Positions 6,381-12,640 of a DNA stretch of 20,064 bases are shown in pieces; position 1 is the first letter of the stretch, and each line of letters opens with the position of its first letter. Origin of the DNA: an uncultured Oscillospiraceae bacterium (lineage in GTDB: Bacteria; Bacillota; Clostridia; Oscillospirales; Oscillospiraceae); NCBI GenBank assembly GCA_958426425.1, contig CATZYY010000030.1:1-20064 (forward strand). The letters are read 5' to 3'. The notes under the pieces are model-generated. The model saw only the letters and a program-made list of their open reading frames with translations, was not told the origin of the DNA and searched no databases. A program made the position numbers and the translations under genes.

Positions 6381-7110
6381 ATTTGCCGCACCGCAGCCGC
6401 AGCTGTTCTTCTGTAATGGCGTAGCCCTGCTCCGTCCAGGTGTCCAGGGGCCATTGCTCCGGCTCCGACCCGCCCCGGCGGCAGAGGATGGCGGACACCA
6501 CCGCCTCCAGCAGCCTGGGGTTTTTGACGAGGATGGGTCCCGTCAGCTCCGAGGCGAAAACGTTGTCCCGGCGGAATCCCTCCGGGCCCTTTTCCGCCTC
6601 GTTGCCAAAGCCCATGTCCAGGCCCGTCAGCAGCGGCGTGGTGACACCGCTGATTTTGGCGCACTTGTTCATAAAGCCCACGATAGGCTTCGAAAACAGG
6701 TCCGTATGGCCGTACACATCCTCCACGAACCGCTGCTTGCCCTGGACGGAGGTGAAGTCCGCCAGGCCGATACCGGGCCGCGTGGCGCCGGCGGCGTCGG
6801 TGACGGAGGCGCCCAGCAGTTCCATGGCGGTGCCGGCAAAGAGCATTACGCCGCCGTCCGCCGCCAGGGCCTTCACGTCGCCGCCCAAGGGGGCAAAGTC
6901 ACCCAGGGCAAACCCCTGCCGCCGCTCAGTGCCGGCGCCCATAAAGAGGAAGTCGGCGCCGGAGAGGGAGGCGTTGTCACCGGGGTTCACGGTCTCCACG
7001 GTGACGCTGTGGCCCAGCCGCTCCAGCAGCCGTTTAACCGCGGACACGTTGGCGTAGCTGCCGTAGAGGTTCATGAGATCCGGGTAGAAATGGATGATTT
7101 TCAGCTCCAT
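6379..7110 (-). CDS. gatD: GatD-like class I amidotransferase lacking catalytic Cys and His
   Basis: The 243-aa protein aligns over its whole length with GatD, the glutaminase subunit that feeds ammonia to MurT for amidation of lipid II D-glutamate. Recognisable parts are MELKIIHFYPDLMNLYG (1-17), GADFLFMGAGTERRQ (51-65), GIGLADF (113-119), and the C-terminal LTGPILVKNP (189-198). In active GatD the nucleophile elbow is ICGGYQ(L/F)LG and the histidine sits in YLHGP(L/I)LPKN. Here these read FAGTAMELLG and ELTGPILVKN, so the Cys is Gly93 and the His is Thr190. The surrounding fold is intact and the gene is undamaged. It lies one base after the MurT-like stop codon, so the two are coupled. The protein most likely acts as a non-glutaminase structural or regulatory subunit, or the pair uses another nitrogen or acceptor substrate. 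Confidence 0.85.
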   Translation of the reverse strand: MELKIIHFYPDLMNLYGSYANVSAVKRLLERLGHSVTVETVNPGDNASLSGADFLFMGAGTERRQGFALGDFAPLGGDVKALAADGGVMLFAGTAMELLGASVTDAAGATRPGIGLADFTSVQGKQRFVEDVYGHTDLFSKPIVGFMNKCAKISGVTTPLLTGLDMGFGNEAEKGPEGFRRDNVFASELTGPILVKNPRLLEAVVSAILCRRGGSEPEQWPLDTWTEQGYAITEEQLRLRCGK

Positions 7111-7111
7111 A

Positions 7112-8455
7112 TCACAGCGCCTCCTTCTTCACGGCTGGCAGGTCCAGCAGCTTGTCCCGGTCGGAGAAGCAGGTGACCACGAACAGGTCCTCGTCCCCGC
7201 GGCCCTCCAGCAAGGAGGCCGCCTCCGGGATGCCGGGGCACACCTGCCATGTCTCCGGGGACAGGCCGGTGAAGGAGAACCGCTCTGCCAGGTCGTTGCA
7301 GTACCGGCCGGAGAGAAGCACCTTCTTCACCTGGGGGCAGTTCAACAGGTCAAAGTCGATGTCCCACAGCCAGCTGGTTTCGCTGGTGAAATACTTGCGG
7401 CTCACCGCGTCCACAATCACCAGCACCGCGCAGGGGGCCTTGGCCTCCTGCCGGATATAGCGGAGGTTGGTGTCGTAGGCGATGGAGTTCTCGTGCTTGC
7501 TGGTCAGCAGCGTCCCGTGGTGTCCGCCCAGGGTGAAGGTCTGCATCCGGCCGTTTTTCAGGATATAGTTGCTGACGGTGTTGACAATGGTTTCCCCGTC
7601 CACCCCCGCCAGACGGCAGGCGGCGTAGGCCGCCAGGATGTTGTAGACGTTGTAGATGCTGCGGAAGGCCAGGGACACCGTGTACTGCCCGTCCAGGGTC
7701 AGCGTGCCGCCGGCCAGGTCCAGGGCGGTGGCGGTGAAGTCGGTCTTCTCCGGCCGGCGGTGGCCGCAGGCGGCGCAGTGATAGGACCCGATGTGGTTGT
7801 AGTGGACAAAGTCATAGGTCATAGGTCCGCCGCACACGGGGCAGCAGGCCCCGTCGTGATAGACGCCGCCAGGGGCCTCCTGGTCGGTGGGGCAGCGGTC
7901 CAGACCGAACCAGCGGACCTTCTCATGGCCCCGGGCAAAGCAGGAGGACAGGGGATCGTCGGCGTTGAGGACCAGCTCTGTGTCCGGATGGATGGCGGGC
8001 AGGAGGGCGTCGTAGACCCACTCCGGGTGGCCGTTCCGGGTCAGCTGGTCCCGGTAGAGATTGGTAATGACAAAGTAAGTGGGGTGGAAGTAGCGGAAGC
8101 TGCGGGCGGCGTAGCGCTCGTCGGACTCGATCAGCAGTACGTCTGAGCGGACCTTTCCGCCCAGGGTGGCGTGGGTCAGCACGGCGGTGGTGACGCCCTC
8201 GATCTGGTTGGAGCCCTCGGCGTTATAGACCACGGTCTTGCCGGCGGCACGCAGCGCGGCGGCGATCATCTCCACCGTGGAGGTCTTGCCGTTGGAGCCG
8301 GTGACGGCGATGATATGGGCGGGCAGCTGTACCCGGCTGAGGATGTCCGGGCAGATCTTCAGGGCGAACTTGCCGGGCAGGCTGCTGCCCTTGCCCACCA
8401 GCTTGCCGGCGAACCAGCCCAGTTTACAGATCAGGATGGCAAAAAACGCTCTCAC
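7112..8455 (-). CDS. murT: MurT-like Mur ligase with zinc ribbon, divergent C-terminal domain
   Basis: The 447-aa protein has the MurT layout: an N-terminal helix, the Mur ligase ATP-binding loop TGSNGKTST (52-60), the central motifs NNEG-like NAEGSNQ (78-84) and TNLYRDQLTR (131-140), NADDP (164-168), a four-Cys zinc ribbon (Cys205, Cys208, Cys227, Cys230), NGRMQ (301-305), and a DUF1727-type C-terminal domain. In typical MurT this last domain carries AKNPxGxN and NDxxADGRDxSW. Here they are replaced by TSKHENSIAYDTN (318-330) and VDAVSRKYFTSETSW (348-362), followed by the conserved LWDIDFDLL. The missing region includes the Asp that normally completes the amidotransferase triad, matching the loss of Cys and His in its partner. 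The gene starts with GTG and overlaps the cyclase stop (GTGA), so it is translationally coupled at both ends. ATP-dependent ligase activity is likely; the substrate is open. Confidence 0.85.
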   Translation of the reverse strand: MRAFFAILICKLGWFAGKLVGKGSSLPGKFALKICPDILSRVQLPAHIIAVTGSNGKTSTVEMIAAALRAAGKTVVYNAEGSNQIEGVTTAVLTHATLGGKVRSDVLLIESDERYAARSFRYFHPTYFVITNLYRDQLTRNGHPEWVYDALLPAIHPDTELVLNADDPLSSCFARGHEKVRWFGLDRCPTDQEAPGGVYHDGACCPVCGGPMTYDFVHYNHIGSYHCAACGHRRPEKTDFTATALDLAGGTLTLDGQYTVSLAFRSIYNVYNILAAYAACRLAGVDGETIVNTVSNYILKNGRMQTFTLGGHHGTLLTSKHENSIAYDTNLRYIRQEAKAPCAVLVIVDAVSRKYFTSETSWLWDIDFDLLNCPQVKKVLLSGRYCNDLAERFSFTGLSPETWQVCPGIPEAASLLEGRGDEDLFVVTCFSDRDKLLDLPAVKKEAL

Positions 8456-9123
8456 GCCTGCTCCATCTCCTTTTCAAATGTATCGCCGCCCAGCTGGGCC
8501 ACCGCCCGGACCGGGGCGCCGTCGGCCCCCTGGTACTTCAGCGGCAGGGCCATCAGCATAAAGTCTGTACGGCCAACCACCTTTTTTAAACACAGGTTCT
8601 CCAAAATCACCAGGCCGCCCTTTAGCAGGATCTTGTGGGCCTCCAGCTCGCCGCTGGACAGCCGGTCCACGCCGAAGGCGTCGGTGCCCACGCCCTTGAG
8701 GCCGCAGGAGACCAGGTACTTGGCTGCCGCCGGCTCCAGCACCGGGAAGGTGTCCTCAAAGAAGGCCTCCGTGTTCCAGCGCTGCTCCCAGCCGGTGTAG
8801 AACAGGGCGAAATTGGCCGTGCGCAGGGTGCCGTTCTGCTCTTTCAGATAGTCGGCGGTGATGACGCCGCCCTCCAGATGGGTCACATCCAGAGCCACGG
8901 CCCGGCCATAGAACTGGGAGGGGGGCAGCTGGTCCAGGGTAGACCCATCCGGCAGGATGTGGGCCGGGGCGTCCATGTGGGTGCCGCTGTGGGAGGAAAT
9001 GGAGAGGCGCGTCTCCCGCCAGCCCCGGCTGGTCAGGGTGGCGGCGGGTTCCAGCACCGGGGGCGTCGTGCCGGGATAGACGGGCATCTCCGGGGTGATG
9101 GTGTGGGTGAGGTCGATAATCAT
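8452..9123 (-). CDS. Cyclase-family metal-dependent hydrolase (kynurenine formamidase-like)
   Basis: The 223-aa protein belongs to the cyclase/arylformamidase family (Pfam Cyclase), metal-dependent enzymes that hydrolyse amides, lactones or related bonds. Seen in the sequence are the N-terminal DLTHTITPEMPVYPGT (4-19), the metal-binding signature HSGTHMDAPAH (about 45-55), and a C-terminal region ending in the family-like LPLKYQGADGAPVRAVA. Members include kynurenine formamidase KynB, isatin hydrolase and carbamoyl-type hydrolases, so the substrate cannot be named. The RBS is AAGGAAGGA. The stop codon overlaps the GTG start of the MurT-like gene by four bases, tying this hydrolase to the MurT/GatD-like pair. 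No promoter is obvious in the 127 bp upstream, so transcription may come from mnmG. No tryptophan catabolism genes are nearby. Confidence 0.88.
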   Translation of the reverse strand: MIIDLTHTITPEMPVYPGTTPPVLEPAATLTSRGWRETRLSISSHSGTHMDAPAHILPDGSTLDQLPPSQFYGRAVALDVTHLEGGVITADYLKEQNGTLRTANFALFYTGWEQRWNTEAFFEDTFPVLEPAAAKYLVSCGLKGVGTDAFGVDRLSSGELEAHKILLKGGLVILENLCLKKVVGRTDFMLMALPLKYQGADGAPVRAVAQLGGDTFEKEMEQA

Positions 9124-9235
9124 GGGTGACGTTCCTTCCTTGTGGGAGTTTTGGCGGGAGCGGGGCCCGCCCGTGCAGGCGGCCCATCAGGCCCCCTGAG
9201 ACCGGCGCCGGAGGCAGCCGGAAAACACAGATTGA

Positions 9236-9251
9236 AAAAGGCGTTGGCCTT
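9236..9251 (-). terminator. Weak possible terminator after mnmG
   Basis: On the minus strand AAGGC-CAAC-GCCTT followed by TTTC lies directly at the mnmG stop codon. The stem is only five base pairs, so readthrough into the cyclase operon is likely. Confidence 0.3.
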
Positions 9252-11116
9252 CAGCGCTCCAGATAGATCATCAGCACCGCCATATCCGCCGGGGAGACGC
9301 CGCTGATGCGGCTTGCCTGCCCCATGTCGGCCGGCCGGACGGCGGAGAGCTTTTCCCGGGCCTCCAGCCGGAGGCCGGTGATTGCGTTGTAGTCCAGGTC
9401 CGGCGGCAGCTTCCGGGATTCCATGCGGCGGAAGTCCTCCACCTGCTTTTGCTGGCGGCGGATGTAGCCCTCGTATTTCACGGAGATTTCCACCTGCTCC
9501 GTCACCTCCGGCGGCAGCTGTGGCCGCTGGGAGTCGAAGGGAGCGAGATCTTCATAGTGGAGCTGGGGCCGCCGCAGCAGGGCGATCAGGGGACAGCCGT
9601 CGGGGGCGTCCGCCGTGCCCCGCTCCGTCAGCAGGGCGGTCAGGGCCGCCGAGGGGGCCGCGCCGGTGTGGGTCAGCCGGTGGATTTCCCGGTGGACGGC
9701 ATCGTACTTCTCCTCCACTTTCCGAAGGCGGTCTTCGCTGACCAGGCCGATTTCATAGCCCCGGCGGGTCAGCCGCTGGTCGGCGTTGTCCTGCCGCAGC
9801 AGGAGGCGGTACTCGCTGCGGGAGGTCATGATCCGATAGGGCTCGTTGGTGCCCTTGGTCACCAGGTCGTCGATGAGGGTGCCGATATAGCTCTCCGACC
9901 GGGAGAGGACGAAGGGGGATTCGCCCCGCAGCTTCCGCACGGCGTTGACCCCGGCGCAAAAGCCCTGGACGGCGGCCTCCTCGTAGCCGGAGGAGCCGTT
10001 GAACTGCCCGGCACCGTAAAGCCCGGACACGGCCTTGACCTCCAGAGTGGCTCCTAGGGCCAGGGGGTCGATGCACTCGTATTCAATGGCGTAGGCAGGC
10101 CGGGTCATCTCCGCGCGCTCCAGGCCCGGCACGCTGTGGAGCATCCGCAGCTGCACCTCCTCCGGCATGGAGGAGGAGAAGCCCTGGATGTACAATTCCT
10201 CGGTGTCCAGCCCCATGGGCTCCACGAACAGCTGGTGGCGCAGCTTGTCCGGAAAGCGGACCACTTTGGTCTCAAAGGAGGGACAGTACCGAGGACCCAC
10301 GCCCTCAATGACGCCGGAGTACATGGGCGCCCGGTCCAGGTTCTCCAGGACGATCCGCTTGGTCTCCTCCGTGGTCCAGGTGAGATAGCATACCGCCTGA
10401 TTTTCCGGCGGGTCCGCCGTCTCATAGGAGAAGGGCACCGGCAATGCGTCTCCCTCCTGCAATTCCATCTGAGAAAAGTCCACACTGCGGCGGAGCACCC
10501 GGGGCGGGGTGCCGGTTTTGAACCGGCGCAGAGGCAGACCCAGGGATTTCAGGGAGTCCGTGAGGCGTGCGGCGGCGTGCATCCCGTCGGGGCCGGAGTC
10601 CTCCACGCACTCGCCAACGATGGTCCGGCCGGAGAGGTAGGTGCCCGTGGCCAAAATCACCGCCCGAACGGAGAACACCGCCCCGGTGGAGAGGACCACA
10701 GCGGAGACGGCGCCCTTTTCCGTGCGGATCTTCACCACCTCGCCCTGCCGGACGGACAGGTGGTCCTGCCGCTCCAGAGCGTGCTTCATGTATACCTGGT
10801 AGCGCCGCCGGTCCGCCTGGGCCCGGAGGGACCAGACGGCGGGGCCCTTTCCCTTGTTCAGCAGGCGGTACTGGATGCAGCAGGCGTCGGCGGCCTTGGC
10901 CATCTCGCCGCCCAGGGCATCCAGCTCCCGGACCAGGTGGCCCTTGCCGGTGCCGCCGATGGCGGGGTTGCAGGGCATGTTGCCCACGGCGTCCAGGTTG
11001 ATGGTGAACACGATGGTCTCCATCCCCAGCCGGGCCGCCGCCAGGGCCGCCTCGATGCCGGCGTGGCCGGCGCCGATGACGGCGATATCAAATTGTCCGG
11101 CGTGGAATTCGGTCAT
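9251..11116 (-). CDS. mnmG: tRNA uridine-5-carboxymethylaminomethyl(34) synthesis enzyme MnmG
   Basis: MnmG is the FAD enzyme that, with the GTPase MnmE, adds the aminomethyl or carboxymethylaminomethyl group to C5 of wobble uridine 34. The 621-aa protein has the FAD fold VIGAGHAGIEAA (13-24), GNMPCNPAIGGTGKGHLVREL (about 44-64), RFKTGTPPRV, the signature GPRYCPSFETKVVRF (the usual sequence has IED where this has FET), and the C-terminal tRNA/MnmE-binding region ending ISGVSPADMAVLMIYLE. Length fits the family. The ATG is preceded by AAAGGAA. It sits 14 nt behind the XRE regulator gene and is probably cotranscribed with it. MnmE is often its neighbour but is not in the window. Confidence 0.97.
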   Translation of the reverse strand: MTEFHAGQFDIAVIGAGHAGIEAALAAARLGMETIVFTINLDAVGNMPCNPAIGGTGKGHLVRELDALGGEMAKAADACCIQYRLLNKGKGPAVWSLRAQADRRRYQVYMKHALERQDHLSVRQGEVVKIRTEKGAVSAVVLSTGAVFSVRAVILATGTYLSGRTIVGECVEDSGPDGMHAAARLTDSLKSLGLPLRRFKTGTPPRVLRRSVDFSQMELQEGDALPVPFSYETADPPENQAVCYLTWTTEETKRIVLENLDRAPMYSGVIEGVGPRYCPSFETKVVRFPDKLRHQLFVEPMGLDTEELYIQGFSSSMPEEVQLRMLHSVPGLERAEMTRPAYAIEYECIDPLALGATLEVKAVSGLYGAGQFNGSSGYEEAAVQGFCAGVNAVRKLRGESPFVLSRSESYIGTLIDDLVTKGTNEPYRIMTSRSEYRLLLRQDNADQRLTRRGYEIGLVSEDRLRKVEEKYDAVHREIHRLTHTGAAPSAALTALLTERGTADAPDGCPLIALLRRPQLHYEDLAPFDSQRPQLPPEVTEQVEISVKYEGYIRRQQKQVEDFRRMESRKLPPDLDYNAITGLRLEAREKLSAVRPADMGQASRISGVSPADMAVLMIYLER

Positions 11117-11130
11117 AAAACGGGTTCCTT

Positions 11131-11343
11131 TCAGCGGTTGACGGCGGGGTTGTCGGTGCGGTCCATGAGCCAGTCCACAGACACGCCGTAGAAGTCGGCG
11201 ATGTGCAGCAGGTTATCGAATGTGGGCTTAGCGCCCAGCTCCAGGTCCTGGTAGCCCCGCATGGACATTCCAACCTGTTCCCCCACCGCCGCCTGGGACA
11301 GCTTGCGCTCCTTACGAAGCATTCGGATTTTTTCTGAGAACAT
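11131..11343 (-). CDS. XRE-family helix-turn-helix regulator
   Basis: This 70-aa protein is almost entirely one helix-turn-helix domain: KIRMLRKERKLSQAAVGEQVGMSMRGYQDLELG (about 5-37), with the recognition helix around SMRGYQDLE, then PTFDNLLHIADFYGVSVDWLMDRTD, the typical XRE C-terminal helices. There is no effector domain. The ATG at 11343 (minus) has AAGGGGTGG just upstream; the longer frame from 11400 would run through the promoter and operator region and is less likely. It is divergent from a 61-aa gene and lies 14 nt ahead of mnmG. Two 12-bp palindromes in the shared intergenic region are the obvious candidate binding sites, so it probably controls the divergent gene and itself. Cotranscription with mnmG would also put that gene under its control. 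Confidence 0.9.
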   Translation of the reverse strand: MFSEKIRMLRKERKLSQAAVGEQVGMSMRGYQDLELGAKPTFDNLLHIADFYGVSVDWLMDRTDNPAVNR

Positions 11344-11355
11344 ATTGTCCACCCC

Positions 11356-11384
11356 TTGACATACATCCGGATGTGTAGTACAGT
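11356..11384 (+). promoter_or_regulatory. Promoter of the 61-aa gene, covered by an operator palindrome
   Basis: TTGACA (11356-11361) is a consensus -35; TACAGT (11379-11384) follows at 17 bp as -10. The palindrome at 11363-11374 lies in the spacer, so binding there would block RNA polymerase. Confidence 0.65.
11363..11374. promoter_or_regulatory. Operator palindrome 1, ACATCCGGATGT
   Basis: A perfect 12-bp palindrome between the -35 and -10 of the plus-strand promoter. It fits the same consensus, ACAYYCGRRTGT, as the palindrome at 11397-11408. The likely ligand is the adjacent XRE protein. Confidence 0.65.
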
Positions 11385-11390
11385 ACAACA
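11374..11390. promoter_or_regulatory. Imperfect palindrome TGTnGTACnGTACnACA
   Basis: A 17-bp near-perfect inverted repeat lies between the two 12-bp palindromes and covers the -10. It shares the TGT/ACA ends and may be a third, weaker operator. Confidence 0.4.
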
Positions 11391-11396
11391 AATAAC

Positions 11397-11408
11397 ACAC
11401 TCGAGTGT
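11397..11408. promoter_or_regulatory. Operator palindrome 2, ACACTCGAGTGT
   Basis: A perfect 12-bp palindrome just downstream of the predicted start of transcription. Its centre is 34 bp from that of palindrome 1, and both fit ACAYYCGRRTGT. Confidence 0.65.
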
Positions 11409-11449
11409 ATAAAATGAATCGGTTGCAGTTTGCACGGGAGGTATCCGCT

Positions 11450-11635
11450 ATGCTTTATCCCAATGAGATTCCCGATGTCATTGATCTTCTGTACCACGCC
11501 TGGATTCCCGCCCCGGACCCCGGCCAGTGGCCGGAGTACCTGCGGGAGGACCCGGTGCGAGGCTATGGGCTCTACTGCTTTTACCAGGGGATTGCCCTGG
11601 GCCTCCAGCTGGAGGAGGCCTGCCGGGAGGTTTAA
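11450..11635 (+). CDS. 61-aa protein of unknown function, divergent from the XRE gene
   Basis: I do not recognise this family. The ATG at 11450 is preceded by GGGAGG (11436-11441) at good spacing; the in-frame GTG at 11405 and ATG at 11414 have no ribosome site, and the former falls within operator 2. The peptide is acidic and helical-looking, with many aromatic residues: IPDVIDLLYHAWIP, then a Pro-rich turn PAPDPGQWPEYL, then YGLYCFYQGIALGLQLEEA. There is no signal peptide, and no clear membrane helix. It has a consensus promoter overlaid with operators for the neighbouring XRE regulator, so it is probably the main regulated target. It could be a cofactor or antagonist of that regulator or a small effector. 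Its stop codon overlaps that of the convergent phosphoesterase gene by three bases. Confidence 0.7.
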   Translation: MLYPNEIPDVIDLLYHAWIPAPDPGQWPEYLREDPVRGYGLYCFYQGIALGLQLEEACREV

Positions 11636-12486
11636 GCCCGGTGCAGCGTCACCACCGCCACCTCCGGCCGGTTAAAGAGCCGGAAGGAGGGGCCGGAGTT
11701 GCCCAGCCCACGGGTGACAAACAGGGCGGAGCCATTGGCCTCATAGAGCCCCGCCGTGTAGGAGGGGAAGAAGGTCCGGTCCGTGGAGAGAAGGCCGTCG
11801 GTCCCGGGCAGGCGGATGATGCCGCCGTGGCCGTGGCCGGAGAGGACCAGATCCGCTCCCAGCAGGCTGTACTGACTTTCAAAGTGGTCGTTGCGATGGG
11901 CCAGCAGCATCCAGAAGGGATCGCCGTATGCGGCGTATACCTCCGCCGCCAGCTCCTCCGGGGTCTTCTGGTCGGCGTAGCCGTTGGGGTCGTCGATACC
12001 GGCCAGCACCACGGTGTCGCCGCCCCGCTCCAGAGCCACGAAGCGGTTGGAGAGGACCGTGACCCCCTGGGCCTCCAGCCGCTCCTTCAGCTCCGGCACG
12101 TCGCCGATGGCCCACTCATGGTTGCCGGTGACGTAGTAGGTGGGGGCGATGGACACAAGGCCCGCCGCCACGGTCTCGGCAAAATCGGGCTCCGGGCCCC
12201 GGTACTTGTCCTCCAGGTCGCCCAGGTAGAAAATGTAATCCGGCGCCTGGTCCGCCACCGCCTGGAAAAGGTCGGCGTTGTCCGCGCCGAAGGCGGCGCC
12301 GTGAAGGTCGCTGAGGACCACGATCCGGCAGCCGTCAAAGCCCGCCGGCAGGTCCGCAAACACCGGGTCAAAGGTATCGATCTGCAGGGAGGTGTTCTCC
12401 CAGCGAACAAACAGAATCAGGGCCGCCAGCAGGACCGCCAGGGTCACCAGACGCCCCAGGGGATGTTTTCGGGTGCGCTTTGCCAT
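11632..12486 (-). CDS. Membrane-anchored metallophosphoesterase
   Basis: The 284-aa protein has a basic N-terminus and one membrane helix (about residues 11-28, LVTLAVLLAALILFVRW), then an extracytoplasmic calcineurin-type phosphoesterase domain. All metal-binding motifs are present: VVLSDLHG (56-63), YLGDLED (87-93), VTGNHEW (119-125), LLAHR (about 213) and LSGHGHGG (about 234-241). The family includes YkuE/YaeI-like enzymes that act on UDP-diacylglucosamine or lipid headgroups at the membrane, but substrates vary widely. The RBS is AAGGAGG shortly before the ATG. The gene is convergent with, and overlaps the end of, the 61-aa gene. It is separated from the ABC permease gene upstream by a strong terminator, so it is a separate unit; its promoter is not obvious. 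Confidence 0.9.
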   Translation of the reverse strand: MAKRTRKHPLGRLVTLAVLLAALILFVRWENTSLQIDTFDPVFADLPAGFDGCRIVVLSDLHGAAFGADNADLFQAVADQAPDYIFYLGDLEDKYRGPEPDFAETVAAGLVSIAPTYYVTGNHEWAIGDVPELKERLEAQGVTVLSNRFVALERGGDTVVLAGIDDPNGYADQKTPEELAAEVYAAYGDPFWMLLAHRNDHFESQYSLLGADLVLSGHGHGGIIRLPGTDGLLSTDRTFFPSYTAGLYEANGSALFVTRGLGNSGPSFRLFNRPEVAVVTLHRA

Positions 12487-12533
12487 GAAACAGGGGCCTC
12501 CTTACCGCCGGGGCGTCATGGCCCTGGGGCGGA

Positions 12534-12575
12534 TAAAAAACATGTCAGCCGTGCCGATTCCGGCACGGCTGACAT
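12534..12575 (-). terminator. Intrinsic terminator of the MarR-ABC operon
   Basis: A 15-bp perfect stem (12542-12556 with 12561-12575), a 4-nt loop, and on the minus strand a GTTTTTTATCC tail. It lies 66 bp after the permease stop codon. Confidence 0.9.
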
Positions 12576-12640
12576 TATATCATAGTTCAGCCTCTCCTGG
12601 CGAGAGAAAAAATATACAAAGAAATGGGTCAAAAGCGGGC

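Noticed and set aside
9124..9250. GC-rich intergenic stretch as a structured RNA or riboswitch for the cyclase operon
   Set aside because: Some short inverted repeats occur, but I see no known riboswitch pattern and no clear promoter or terminator pair.
1203..11116. mnmA and mnmG as one tRNA-modification cluster
   Set aside because: They act on the same base but are 7 kb apart, in separate units with unrelated genes and terminators between. Co-location is probably chance.
11344..11400. Upstream start of the XRE regulator
   Set aside because: It would translate through the promoter and operator palindromes, and lacks a suitable ribosome site. The HTH domain begins right after the inner ATG.
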